A DNA stretch of 64,000 bases, from positions 9,760,501 to 9,824,500 of the forward strand of contig CM041101.1 in NCBI GenBank assembly GCA_023079485.1, read 5' to 3'. This document shows, in pieces, positions 26,181-38,419 of this stretch; positions within the stretch are counted from its first letter, which is position 1; every line of letters starts with the position of its first letter. The translations under genes and the position numbers were made by a program. The DNA is from Archilochus colubris. Lineage: Eukaryota > Chordata > Aves > Apodiformes > Trochilidae. The notes under the pieces are model-generated. The model made no database searches. It saw only the letters and a program-made list of their open reading frames with translations, and had not been told where the DNA came from.

Positions 26181-28586
26181 AATGCTTTATTCAGTAGTGG
26201 AGCCAAAGGGGTCTGGGATATTTCTCATCCTTTTACAGGTGATGGGGTGCTGGTGACCTGTGGGAGCTGAGCGGTGTGGAGATGAGTTTTAGCTCATCTT
26301 AAGTTTTGGGGAACCCATCCAAAATCTCCTAGGTGGGCAGGAAAGGGCAGATCTAAGTGTTACCTGGAGCCTGTTCAGGCATCACCCTTGCAGGGATGCT
26401 TTGAGCTCCAGGAGGATGCAGCTGGTGGTTTGCCCAGCTAAAGCTCTGTGCCCTGGCTCAGACCTGGGGAAATTGGGTTCGTTTGGGGTTTGGAGGGTTT
26501 TGCTTTCAAATGAGAGAGGTGTCACTAATTGGCAGCTGGTGGCTGTGAGCTGTTCAAAGGAAATATTAGCCCTGATGCCTGGGTGGAAGGAAAGGAGTTA
26601 CCTGGGACTTGAGCAGAGAGGTGGAACAAGCCAAGCAAAGCTGCAGCACCTCGCAGATCCATCACAGTTATAAATCTAGTTACAAGTAGATGAATGCTCA
26701 CTGAGGTCACTTAAGGGCACTCTTATTAGAGAAGTCTCTTAGCAAAGAGGCTAATAACGTGTGTTAGGCAGCCAAATCCTCTAATTATAGACATCAGAAG
26801 ATGGCACAGGCTCATCTACTCCCTGCTGCTGCCTTACTTTGCTCCAGACTCCGGCTTCATGCTGGAGGGGACACATTTTCTCAGGGAAGATGCAGATGTT
26901 TCTGCATCATCTCTGGGTCCAGTTGTGCCCATCTGGCCCACCATTCAGCAACATGCTTCTGCCAACACATCCATAGCACCAGGGCTGGAGGCTTGGCTGG
27001 GGTCAGGAGGGAACTGTTGTCTGCCCAGCACTGCCCAGGGCAGAGCTAGGGGTAGTAGGAAGCTTCTGAGCCAAGATTTTTGGGATAGGGAGCTCTACAG
27101 AACATCTCAAGCTTTTCAAAGCCCTTTTTTCCTTTGAGGCATGGTGTTGGTTGTCATGGTTTTCATGGGATGTATCATAATATAATTCAGTCAATCAGTG
27201 GGACACTGATATCCAAGACGTGGAGAAATAAAAGCCTCTTGCTGCTTGCACATTTGGCCTTGGCACACCCAACCCCTCCAGGTTTCCTCCTCCTGAATTT
27301 ATCACTTTTGGAGTTTTGCTTGTCCTAAAGACCTGCCTTTGCTTTCTGGCAGTGCAGCAGCCTTGGTCTGGATTAAATACAGTTCTATTCAGAATTTCTC
27401 AAGCCCCTGGGGAAGTGTGACCCCCCTGATGTTGGTATTCCCTCCCATGGCACCAGACTGCAGCAGCAATCTCTGCTCTGCTAGCCCCTGCATGGCTGGT
27501 GCTGCACCACTGCCCCCGAGCTATGTCCAGCCTGGAAAGTCAGGAAAGATCAGGAGCTTTAAATATGTTTTTCATGGGAGGAAGCTGAACCGGTTGCAGA
27601 GATTAATCCAATGCACACACTTCCCCTTCGTCCTCGGGGAGGGGAGAGCAAGTGCTAACAATGATTTCTGAGCTGAATTGTTACCTTGTTATGGTCTGTG
27701 TTTGCACCCTGTGCCTGGCATGGGCTCGGGGCCAAAGGCTGCTCCAGGGGAATGGGGGACATCCATGCTATTCCCGAGGTTTCTGAGGACAAAGCATTGC
27801 ATGATGTCAGTCCCCAGCTCCTTCAGGATCTGCTCCCGAGCAGGGAGAACCCAAGACAGATCCATCGAGGTCAATCCTGGCCAATTGTATCCACTTAATC
27901 CCCACTGGGAAGCACCACTGAATCCATTTGCAGAGCTTGAAGGGAAAAGGGCTCTCCAGGGCATCATTCCATACCCACCCATTATCAGAGACCACTTCAA
28001 ACCTCTTCCCAAACGCACCAGAATAGAAACAGCTTTAAAAACTGGCTCCTTAAAAACTGAGCCACAACCTGGCTGGCGGAGAGCTGACAGGGAGCTCATT
28101 GCAGGTGGGATCTGGGATGGGAAACAGGCATCTGAGCATCCTGTCCCTCAACCCATCAGCTTAATCCAGAGGGTCACAGGTGCATCCAGGTGAGCCCCCT
28201 CACCCACTCATGGCCTTTCTAAAAAAAAAAAATATTATTATTTTTTCTTTCACATCAGAGCTGGAAAAAGGTTCCAGGAGGTTGCAAATTGCCACGGATG
28301 TCTGCAACTGAGAAGCTTCCACTGGGAAGTGTCCAACAGGGTTTGACTGGGCTGTTTTGGGAAGGAGAAAGGCACTGAAATGATGCCTGGTTTGGCTTTC
28401 TGCTTTGGTGATCCCTGCCTGCATCCCCCGAGGTGCTGGGGATGGCCAGGACCCTGTGTTCATTTGTCCCCATCCCAAGAAACCCTCACTGCAAAGAGCA
28501 TCGAATTTTCATTTCAAAGTAAGAAAGGTGGAAGCTGTCCCCAAACCAGCAGCCAGAGGGCTGGGAGAGCTGTTCAGCTGTTGGGA
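26181..28586. other. Intergenic, no gene seen
   Basis: Unique DNA, with the AT-rich segment at 26655-26800 and a short A/T tract at 28219-28245. Frames of up to 171 residues show no family resemblance. Confidence 0.65.
26655..26800. promoter_or_regulatory. Candidate conserved non-coding element
   Basis: A short AT-rich run with gttataaatctagttacaag, ctcttattagaga, aggctaataacgtg and cctctaattatagacat. No repeats or frames. Low confidence. Confidence 0.22.
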
Positions 28587-28592
28587 AAGGGG

Positions 28593-28810
28593 TGTTGCGG
28601 GGGGAGCCTTTCTTGCTCCTGAGGCTCCACGAGCTGCTGGCCTCTCCATTGCCTCACACCAGAGTGAGCTGAGCTGGGCTGTCCTCTGTGGGTGTGTGTC
28701 CCACCTTTATTGGCCCCTTGGTAATAGGGGGCCTGCCCTAACCAGGCACAGGTGGACTCACACCCACTCTTTGGCAACTCGAGGCACCTGGTTTATCTTG
28801 TTTCTCTACA
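28593..28810 (-). mobile_element. Solo LTR, second copy of the same family
   Basis: The reverse complement matches the element at 5534-5740 end to end, from TGTAGAGAAACAAGA to the CA terminus, with scattered substitutions and about 11 bp more length, including a short segment near the cccagctcagctcac stretch. The polyadenylation signal is at 28706-28711 (tttatt on the + strand). Flanking six bases are aagggg (28587-28592) and gggggg (28811-28816), a probable decayed 6-bp target duplication. No internal retroviral sequence is present. T/G-rich DNA (ttgtttgttgggttgg type) follows on the right at 28838-28890. Confidence 0.82.
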
Positions 28811-28816
28811 GGGGGG

Positions 28817-31738
28817 ATTTGTTACCATTGGGGATTTTTGTTGTTGGGTTTTGTTTGTTTGTTGGGTTGGTTTCATTTTGGTTTTTAACCTGGATTTATT
28901 TTCCATTTTATTTGCCTGAAGTGCCTGAGGGCTGAGGTGGGAAGAGTGAACATCTGGGAAGAAGGATTCTTGATAATTCATATTCCAGGATAGTCCCACT
29001 CGCAGCCCCAGCAGGGCTGTCATATTTAATTAAAATCTGTAAAATAGTTACACCTTTTAAGTGCAGTGATTCCTCTCCCTCCCAAACTCTCCTCCCCGTT
29101 TCAGAGAGGGGGAAAGGGACCCGGGCATTGATGCTGGGTACCCAGCTCTGGTTGCCTCCCAGTGCCCCAGCAGTGGATCCAGTTAATTAGTTAATTTAAC
29201 CTCACTAATGAACCCCTCTGGCTCATCTAAAATTTTTTACATCAGGTAGGTACCTGGCTGAGAGGCAGGAGAGCTGCAGGCAGCATCCCTGTGCCCCGGG
29301 CAGGGCCAGAGGAGCCAGGAGCTGGACACAACCACTCTGCTCCCAGTTCCAGGGGATGGAGGTGAAACTGGTCTTGTCTTTGCAGCCAGAGGGTGACTAA
29401 GGGCAAAAGTGTTTTGCGGCAGCAGGATAAAAATGATGTTTGAAAGCCCCATCTAATGGTCTGTGAATGTTACAAGTGCCTAATGGGGTGATGAGTGCTG
29501 CAATTCCTGCTTTTCTGCAGTATAATTACCTCTCTTTCCCCTGCCTCTGCCTCTTCCCTGTTCTTTTGCTGTTGTAAACACCTATTCCCACCAGAATCCC
29601 TCCTGCCCTGGGGATTCTCCCCATCCCCTTCATCCCTTCTCCTAACAGAGCACAAAACCTTTTCTCCTCTAATGAGTAACATCTTTCTCCAGGATATTTA
29701 AAAATCAGGATTCTCTGTGTGCTGCTTCTCTCCGTTGTATTTTTTTCTCATTTTCTTGTCAAAACAAGCAGCACTTGTGCTTATTGAGAGCCCAGATCCA
29801 CTGCCTGCAGCCTGGCAGCTTTCTGTGCCAGACCCAGGCTGGGGCAGCCTCCGAGCCCAGCGCTGGGTTAGGAAGAGGAGCTCTCCCCTTTTAGGGGATT
29901 TATTGGTTTTCCTTAGAGAAGCATGAAGGACAGCATCAAACTCAAGTGTCCCAGTTCATCCTGGCCTGGGGCATCACACGTACCCATCCTGTTTGGATTT
30001 TTTCATGGGACTGTCTTGCAGAGCATTTCTGGTCACTCTTAGGGCACATTTTCAGGACTGAGATCCCACAGACACTGGCAGGAAAACACCATCACCCCAG
30101 GAGCAGCCTCCCAACACAGCTGAAGTTCCTCACCAGAGCCTGGAGCCTTGCTCACCCTAGAACTCCCTCCTGGGAGGGACTCTGCAAGTCCCATGCAAGT
30201 GGTCTCTGCAAGTCCCATGTCCCCCCAGGACATGTGGGAGGCAGCCAGGAGGGGTTACACACCCAAAAAAAAAATAAAAAAGAAAAAAGAAAATGTCCTA
30301 ATTGCCATCTTGCTGCCTGGTGCACCATCCATCCTCCTGGGAATGTGTTGTACCAGGAGCATCACCCATGATGATGGAGCAGAGTCAGGAGACCAAGGCT
30401 GACCCCAGGTGCTTGGATGGAGACATCTTTCAAGGAATCCCAAACAGCCTTATCAGATGTTTTATTCCCTTTTTATGAGTATCCCTTGGTGTAAAAGAGT
30501 AAATGAGGAGCCTGGGGCAATGCCAAGGGGTCTCATTTTGTTCCTCCTGGCAGTGCATCAGCTTTCAAATGATTTTCACCATTAAAAAAAAAACCCAAGA
30601 TGCAAATCCAGGCCCCTCTCCCTTTTATCTCCCCCTCTCCACTCCTCTCTCTTCAGCCACTCTCCTCTTCCTTCTGCCAATTCTTTTAAATGCAGATCAG
30701 CCCTGGCACTCCCCAGTCACTCCCTCACTGGTTTGAGTGCTTGCAGTTCTATTTTCCCAGTTCAATCTGTTATTGGGGGGTGGGATCCCTCTTTTTCTCT
30801 TTGCAAGAATACCAGAGCATCACAGCACCTCTGTGCTCAGGTCCTGGCACCTCCCTGATGGGAATGTTTGATTTGATATGAGAAATGGTGAAAATCTGAG
30901 AAATGGAAATATGGAAAATGGAAAATATGATAATGGAAATATGAGAAATGGAAAATCTGGAGCAAACTGGGGGGAAAAGGGCCAAAGGGAGAGATTCCAC
31001 CCCGTGCCATGACATGGAACATCTTGAAATTATTTCTGCAGAGCCACAGATATCTAATCTTGCCCAAGAAAAAGACAGTTTTTGAAATCCTCCAGCCAAC
31101 ACCCTTCTGCAGCTCTTCTGCTGGGGTTTATTTACAACCTGGTCAGGTTTTGAGGTTCTTCTCCTTTGGGGTGCCCAGAAACCAAATCCAACCCCCCCTC
31201 CCCAGCTCCTTTCACCTCCTCTGCTTCCAACGTGCCTGGAGCTCCCAGCAACAGCTGAGAGAGAATTGGGGTGACATGGCACAGAAATGAGTGTTGTACC
31301 CACAGGGCTGGAATTGCAGCGGGCAGGGATCCGGGAGCCATCCTGATTTCATCCAAAACACAAATAAAAAGAGAAAAGTTGCTCTGAGGAGCAGGCTCAG
31401 AGATGCAGATGGCTCCAGTGGCAGGGGGGCTGGGGGTGACATCCCCAGAGGACACCGATTGATGTGGTGCCATTAAATCCCAGGCAGCTTTTCACCTCCC
31501 AGAGCTCTGCCCCCTTCACCTCCTGGCTGTCCTCTTGCTTCCCAGTCTTTATTAAAAACCTGCCCGGAGAGATGTGAACAGCATGAAATACTGCTGGGGA
31601 TTTGCATGAAGAAAAACCCCTGGAAGAAATTACTTTGCTGGTGCAAGAAGGTCCCAGCAGAGTGGCTGGCAGGGCACCAGGGTGACCTTGGGAATGTTTC
31701 AGCATTGCTTAATGCCACCAGCACCATGCTCTGCTCTT
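28817..31738. other. Intergenic, no gene seen
   Basis: T/G-rich tract at 28838-28890 beside the LTR; a TAAT-rich patch at 29175-29215 (cagttaattagttaattt, cactaatgaacc); A-rich 30264-30292; the imperfect repeat at 30878-30960. No coding evidence. Confidence 0.65.
30878..30960 (+). repeat. Imperfect A-rich tandem repeat
   Basis: Recurring atatgagaaatggaaa-like units (gagaaatgg three times, aatatgg/aatatga several times). Diverged and short. Its reverse yields an I-F-H-F-P-Y-F artefact peptide. Confidence 0.75.
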
Positions 31739-32050
31739 CCCAGGGATCAGGCAGGAGCAGAGCTGTGCTGATGGGACCAGGAATAATCCCTCCTGTTCCA
31801 TCACCTGCTGGATCCTCCATGCTCCCACATCCCAAAGCCACCAGTGAGTGCAGGGGTTGGATGCCAGGTTCCCTTGGGGCTGCAGCTTTTCCCAGGGATC
31901 AGGCAGGAGCAGAGCTGTGCTGATGGGACCAGCAATAACCTCTCCTGAGATCCAAGCTGCTTCATCACCTGATGGATCCTCCATGCTCCCATATCCCAAA
32001 GCCACCAGTGAGTGCAGGAGCTGGATGCCAGCTTCCTTTGGGGCTGCAGC
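31739..32050 (+). repeat. 152-bp tandem duplication
   Basis: The block starting cccagggatcaggcaggagc at 31739 recurs at 31891. Both copies pass through gctgtgctgatgggaccag, ggatcctccatgctccca and agccaccagtgagtgcagg and end with ggggctgcag. The second copy has a few extra bases (agatccaagctgcttcat region) and scattered substitutions, so it is not recent. No gene is evident; antisense frames with a repeated S-T-A-L-L-L-P-D-P-W peptide only mirror the duplication. Confidence 0.9.
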
Positions 32051-33479
32051 AGGACCCTCCCTGGCTTTGGTCACCCCATCCCAGTGGCCTCTTGGCTTCT
32101 TCCCAGCTTTGGTGGGGCCCCTGACCCTGCCTGGAGCAGAGGGAGCCATTCCCAGGCCTGAGCCCAGGAAGCATCCCTGGCACATGGCTCCCTCCAGGGC
32201 TGGTTTGATTTGCAGTTCAGCATCACAATATCTGCCTGGGCAAGTTGGAGCAAGCTCTCAGCTCCTGGAGGTAATTCCTCCACCACTTTTCCATCAATCC
32301 CTGCCTCAGCACAGCCCGTTGCTCTTTGTGTTTCTTCCCAGAGCACTGCAGCACATTGGACACACGCGTAAACCCCACAAAACTGGTATAAATTACCTTC
32401 CAGGCAAAGCCTGAGGGCTTATAAATTGCTTAAAAATCAAAGCACATTCCAGGGGGGGGGGAATGTGGTTAATTGGAAGGGGAAAAAAGGTACATAGAGG
32501 CTTTTAATAAAAACAGGGTCATGGAGGAATCTCAGAGCCCTCTCAAGGTGTTAATTAACTGAGTCCCAGTACAGCCCTTCAAGGTAGAGAGGAGTTAATG
32601 CCCCTAACCAGTTTCCAGATGGATATGGACATCTAAACTGGCTGAAACACCCCAGCCTGTGGCAGGGGAAGAGTTTTTGGGGTATCCAAATGGGGGGATG
32701 AAGAAGTGGTCAGTGGGAGCACAGCTCTGCCATGCCCTGAGCTCACCCAGGGCTCTCCTGGGTGTCTGAGCCCACACTGGCTTTGCCCAGGGAAGGGATT
32801 GGGCTCAGAGGGAAAAGGTTTTGGAAGGGAAGCAAAAACTCCAATGAAAAAACCCAAGAAGCAGGTTTCTAAATGGAAACTATAAAGTGCAACCCCAGCT
32901 TTTTTTCATCTCTAAACGATGAGGTTTTAATGCCTGAAGCTGGAAGACAACCAGCAAGTGATGGAGAGGAGGTTGAGGGAACACCCCTGTTGGGAAGGCA
33001 GAACCCATGGAGCCACCAGCCATCCACCCCAGATTGCAAACTGGGGGATCACAAACCTTTTCCTTAAATCCCTCACATTCCCACGTTTAGATTCCACAAG
33101 TTGAAGCTGCAGGAAGGGGCTTTGGGGCTTTGCCAGGCAGCCCCTGGTGTGGTCCCTGGGGACCATGGCTCACTCCATACCTGCCCTGCACCCAGCTTGC
33201 TGCTGATTTTCCCTTAATATTTGCTTGAATCTTAGCAAAGGCTGAGCTGGAATAGCAATCGATGTGTGAAATGGAATATGTTGAGATATATTCTGAATAT
33301 ATAGCCAGGAGGCTTTCGTGATGTGAAGTCAGCAATGGCTCTGGCAGTGTTTTTCCCCAGCCTCAATCTTGGCACATTTTTGGCTTTTCCTCCCAAGGAG
33401 CCATTAGTCACTCCTCCAAACATAAACCAGGCTTGTGCAGAGCAAACCACCCAGTTCCTGCAGCCTCACAAAAATCCAC
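32051..33479. other. Intergenic, no gene seen
   Basis: Unique DNA with a G10-class run at 32452-32461 and an AT patch near 33270-33305 (gagatatattctgaatatat). No coding evidence. Confidence 0.65.
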
Positions 33480-33790
33480 ATTGTAATTCCCAAATACTGT
33501 CTCACTTCTTTAATGATCAATAGCAATTACGAAGCCATTTATATCCAATAAAGGCTGCAGCAGGAGGTCTGTGTGATACATTGCTGTATAAATTCACACC
33601 ACGAAGCAGATTAACAAAGCATTATGAAAAGCAAGCTTATTATTTGCATGAACACGAGGCTCAAGAGCTAATTGAAGTAATCCAGCAAAATGTCAATGAC
33701 TTCTTTTGTGTATGAAATATTCATTAGAGGAGAGCATTTATTTGCAAGCAATTGTTTATTTATACCTTTTCATTTGCATTCTGCTATAAA
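33480..33790. promoter_or_regulatory. Candidate conserved non-coding element with two octamers
   Basis: An AT-rich island with two perfect POU octamers (ATTTGCAT at 33642-33649 and 33772-33779) and many homeodomain-like cores (taatgatcaatagcaatta, agctaattga, ttcattagagg, agcaattgtttattta). The look (low CpG, few homopolymers, dense TF-like words) is that of a developmental enhancer. Conservation was not tested, so this is inference. Confidence 0.35.
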
Positions 33791-33959
33791 CCTGTCTGGC
33801 TCTCCACAGCCAGGGCCACTCTCCTTTGGAGAAGCTGGGGTTTGAAAATTGCCTCCTGTCTTGTGAGAGGAGCAAGGGGGGGTTCAAGGACTCTTTGCAT
33901 CAGGGCTGATGGGGAGGGAAAGAAGCAGCCACAGGGAAAGAGGCAGCCACCCAAGTGAG

Positions 33960-34835
33960 GAGCTTCCTCATCCCTCCTCATCCTCCCTCATCCTCATCCT
34001 CCCTCAGCCCTCCTCATCCTTCCTCATCCTCCTTCATACTCCTTCATCCCTCCTCATCCTCCCTCATCCTCTTCCTTCCTCATCCTTCCTCATCCTCCCT
34101 CTTCCTTCCTCATCCTTCCTCATCCTCCCTCATCCTTCCTCATCCTCCCTCTTTCTTCCTCATCCTTCCTCATCCTCCCTCAACCCTCCTCATCCTTTCT
34201 CATCCTCCCTCATCCTCATCCTCCCTCATCCTTCCTCATCCTCCCTCATCCTCATCCTCCTTCATCCCTCCTCATCCTTCCTCATCCTTCCTCATCCTCC
34301 CTCTTTCTTCCTCATCCTTCCTCATCCTCCCTCAACCCTCCTCATCCTTTCTCATCCTCCCTCAACCCTCCTCATCCTCATCCTCCCTCATCCTTCCTCA
34401 TCCTCATCCTCCTTCATCCCTCCTCATCCTTCCTCATCCTCCCTCAACCCTCCTCATCCTTTCTCATCCTCCCTCATCCTCATCCTCCCTCATCCTTCCT
34501 CATCCTCCCTCATCCTCATCCTCCTTCATCCCTCCTCATCCTTCCTCATCCTTCCTCATCCTCCCTCTTTCTTCCTCATCCTTCCTCATCCTCCCTCAAC
34601 CCTCCTCATCCTTTCTCATCCTCCCTCAACCCTCCTCATCCTCATCCTCCCTCATCCTTCCTCATCCTCATCCTCCTTCATCCCTCCTCATCCTTCCTCA
34701 TCCTCCCTCATCCTTCCTCATCCTCCCTCTTTCTTCCTCATCCTTCCTCATCCTCCCTCAACCCTCCTCATCCTTTCTCATCCTCCCTCATCCCTCCTCA
34801 TCCTCCCTCATCCTCATCCTCCCTCATCCCTTACT
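33960..34835 (+). repeat. TCCTCATCC-type satellite with 264-bp higher-order repeat
   Basis: About 875 bp built from short modules (tcctcatcc, tccctcatcc, tcctttctcatcc, tccctctttcttcc). From 34008 to 34839 there is no G on the + strand (832 bp). A second level is visible: the block beginning catcctccctcatcctcatc at 34201 recurs at 34465, an offset of 264 bp, and the module order matches over about one period. Open frames of over 300 residues rich in S, P, L and H are by-products; in one frame the same 88-residue block appears twice. Confidence 0.97.
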
Positions 34836-34839
34836 TAAT

Positions 34840-37800
34840 GCCCTGTTGGACACCCTTACCCTTTGCAGGATCCCTGGGGGCAGGGCCAGCCTTGCAACTT
34901 GGTTTTTTATTATTTTTCCCTCCACATAGAGTTGATATTTGAATGAATTCATGAATGTCAGGGGGCAGCGTTTGCCCCAGGGCCAGGCTGGGCAGGGAGA
35001 GGTTCAGATCCATCAGGTCCCTTCCAAGTGTCCCCAGGCACAACCCGGCCCTCATGCTGTCACCCCAATTCCTGACACCCCCCGTGGGGTGAGCCCAAGG
35101 CTGGGGGGATGCCCAGGGCTGCCTAGAGAGGGGGTTCCTTCCTTTTTCCCAAATCCCTTGGAAAGGGCACCGAGGGACCAGGGAAAACCCCACCGAGCTG
35201 GAAGGAGAAGCAGAGGAAGAGCTGGGTGAGAACCCCCTGGTTTTGCACCCCCTCTTTCCACGGGAGGATGAGCAGTGTCCCACTCAGGCTCTGGCCACCC
35301 TGTCCCCTCCCCACCCTCGCTGCTTTCTCCATTTTGAGGTGCAAATGAAGTTTTTTCCCAGCCGGGCTGGTTGGGAGCTCAGCTCTCAGGCTGCAAATCA
35401 ATGCTCCACGGGAGCTTATTTGCTCTGCAGCCAGCTGAGCAAAGCAATGTAGCACCAACAGAGCCATGAATCTCCTTCATTTATCTTCCCTAGAAAAAAA
35501 ATTTCAAGGCTGGAGCTCTTTTTTTTTCTTTTTTTTTTTTTTTTGGCAATTTGGCAGCACTGTCAGGAGTGTGATCTGTTACAAATGGCTGGATGGAGGC
35601 TCCCTGGTTGCTTTATCTGTGATTTCCTTGGTCTAAATTGCAGTTTTACAGACACACAGAGTTACCAGAAAGACAAAAATCTGACCAACACTTCAGGACA
35701 GGAGGCATCTTGGATCTTGCATCACCCCTTGTAAGGAAGCCAAAGGAGAAATAAAGCGATCATTTTACAGCAATCATTAATAGAATCAATTAATAATCAT
35801 TAATACAATAAATTAATAGAATAATCATTTATAATATCATTTTATAACACCCAGGGGAAATGCTTCCCCAGGCACCAGCAGCAGACCCCAGTGCCTGAGG
35901 ATCAGCTCTCAGGGCCCTGCTCCTGGGCTGGACCTTTGGTGAGGCATCGGGACATCTCAGCTGATCTGAGGATTCCCAAGGAGCTCCAGCTCCAGCTGGT
36001 GGGGCAGGAAAACGTGTGGCAGGCATCCTGCCTGTCCTACTTTCCAGCCCACGTGCTGGTGCAGATGATGGTGAGGCACTGGTGATGCATTTTGCAAAAA
36101 CCCAACTCTGAGGATCCTGAGGATTCAGCTCCAGGGATGCTGGAGATGTTGGGAAACAGGGCTGAGCACCAGCTGAAACCAGTGCTCTGGGGCTCCCCAG
36201 AGCTGTTAACCAGACAAGGGTTAACACCCTGGGAAACACAGGATTCCTAACAAGGACAGGGCTCTGGATTAGCATCACCTGGACTCCACAACCTCAGGAG
36301 CATCCTGGGGCACAGCTTTTCTTCCCCCATTTCCTCCCTCCCGTTATTTCATGCAGAAGAGTTCTCAGGGGGGGAAAATGCCCCTTGCTTGGCTTTATTC
36401 CATTTTTTTCTTTCCTCTTTCCCAGTCCCACACTCTTCCCCTCAGCAACGTCACTGCCAGGGAGCACACGTGGGGGCTCCAATCATTTATTCAGGAGCCA
36501 CATGGGCTCTGCCTTCCACTCCACCAGCCCCAGGATCTCAATATTTCATAGGGAAATCTCCCACTCCCTGCCCCTATTTCAGCCTCAAGCTGTTTCCTAC
36601 GCTCAGCTCTGGGCTGCAAGGACGTCACGGCTGCAGTTCTCCTGCTGCTCCAAGGTTTTTCCTGGGTTTTCTGGATGCCTTTGAATTTCTCCCTCCCCTC
36701 AGTCCCTCCAGCTGGGGGATGGAGCATGGGATGAGCCCAGGATGGCACCGTGTCCCCTGCCAGCCCCACTGTCCCCACTGAGATGTTGTCCCCCTCACAC
36801 AGACCCTTTTAGGGCTCTTTGTCCCCTGGGGCCTTTTTAATTTGAAGGGCTGCATTACTCCAAAAATAAAAAGCCTCTTTTCCAAGGCAATGAAAAGCTC
36901 ATCCCAAATCCCTGCTTGCTCAGACCAGCTTTTGAGCTCCTTGTAGCTTTTTTAACTTAATTTGAGGTTTTTTTGAAAGAAGTGAGGGGTGTTGACCACC
37001 TTGACAGAAGCAAAGCAGCCCAGGAGGTTCAAATAATTCCTGTTCTCCTCTGGAATACATCAGAGATAAGGGGGAGCTGGAATGCAGCAGGCAGAGGCAG
37101 CTGATTTCTGCTCCATATTTACATCCCACTGCATCCCACAGCATCCATATGGAACAGGGCTGCTGGCAAGGGAGACAGGAGCAACCAGAAAGTTATGGTT
37201 CAATTGGAGAGAATAAAGGAAACAACCAAGATAAATCAATTTCAAGAGAGGGAAAAATTCATATCTTTTACTGCTCTCCCAACAAAAACATAAAACACAA
37301 ACAAATCAAAAGGCTGGAAGTGCTTCCAGCCCAGGACATGACCTGACTCAACAACAGCTCTAAAGTGGAGGGAGCTCCCAGGAGGATTAAACCACTGATC
37401 ATAAATTATTGAGAAATATTAGGCAGCAAACAGGCCTCACACCAGATTGATTCACCACCACGTTCCCAAAGAACAAATGTAAAAAAAAAAAAAAAAAAAA
37501 AAACCCAAAAAAACCCCAACCCTGAAAGAGAAGCAAAACCACGACAAAACCCTGAGCTTTGAGCCAAGAAAAAGGGAGCAAAAACCTCCCCCTGATGCTG
37601 TTCTGGGGCACAAAAAGCACCTGGGCAGAACCTTGGGGAGGATTTCAAATCTCCAGGGCCACAAACAGGGCTGGGAGCAGCTCAGCAGGTGGAAATGTGG
37701 GATATTCCCCCCTCCTCATCCTCTCTCCCATGGGCAGCCCCAGTTTTCCCTCCAGGGCTCAGCATTCCAGCTCTGGGGTTTCCTCCTTTTGGCTGCAAAT

Positions 37801-38419
37801 AGAGGAGCAAAAAATCTGCCTTGTGCCAGCATCCCAGAGAGAATGAGCATCCCAGGGGTTCAGGATGACCCTTCCTGCTCCCTGCCTTCCTGCTGTAATG
37901 AAGGGAACAAAGGAGCCACACGCAGCCATTAAAGGCAGCTCGATGAATTTAATTTCATTTTATTTCTTTTTTTTTTTTCTGCTAATGCTATTAATCACCA
38001 TAGGCACACGTCAGGAGCCTTATGCATATTTAAACTGGGCCAGGAGCCAGTGATTTCTCGTCTGCAATTTCCTAATGTTAATAATGTTTCCATTAGCCAT
38101 ATTCAGGAAATTTGCCTTTTTTTTTTTTTTTTTTTTGGTCTCCTTCTGGCCCAGACTTTTTTTGCTTTTAATTATGACCCGGTGTCAGCTATTGAATAGG
38201 TTGATGCATTTGAAGTGTCTGCAGAGATTTCTTTTTAATAATGCAATTTCTTGGCTCTAATAGCCCCATAACTTGAGTAATTAATGAACCACGCAGGCTG
38301 TGTGCTCTCACATCCTGCCCCTTCATTTGCAGCAAAACTTCCTGCTGGAAAAGATGCTCCAGACCAGGAGAAATCCAGGAGGGATTTCTGTTGCCATCCC
38401 CTTTCCCAAAAAAGGGGCT
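34840..38419. other. Intergenic, no gene seen
   Basis: Unique DNA with a T-rich run at 35519-35544, an ATTAAT-rich patch at 35770-35845, A23 at 37481-37503 and the candidate regulatory island at 37925-38290. No coding evidence. Confidence 0.65.
37925..38290. promoter_or_regulatory. Candidate conserved non-coding element
   Basis: An AT-rich island with ctattaatcacc, ttatgcatatttaaa, ctaatgttaataatg, ttccattagcc, gcttttaattatgacc and gtaattaatgaacc, broken by a T20 run at 38117-38136. It lies just left of the CR1 at 38420. Enhancer status is inferred from composition only. Confidence 0.3.

Noticed and set aside
33909..34929. Two overlapping frames above 300 residues rich in Ser, Pro, Leu and His
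   Set aside because: Low-complexity G-free satellite; the 88-residue internal repeat is the 264-bp DNA repeat.
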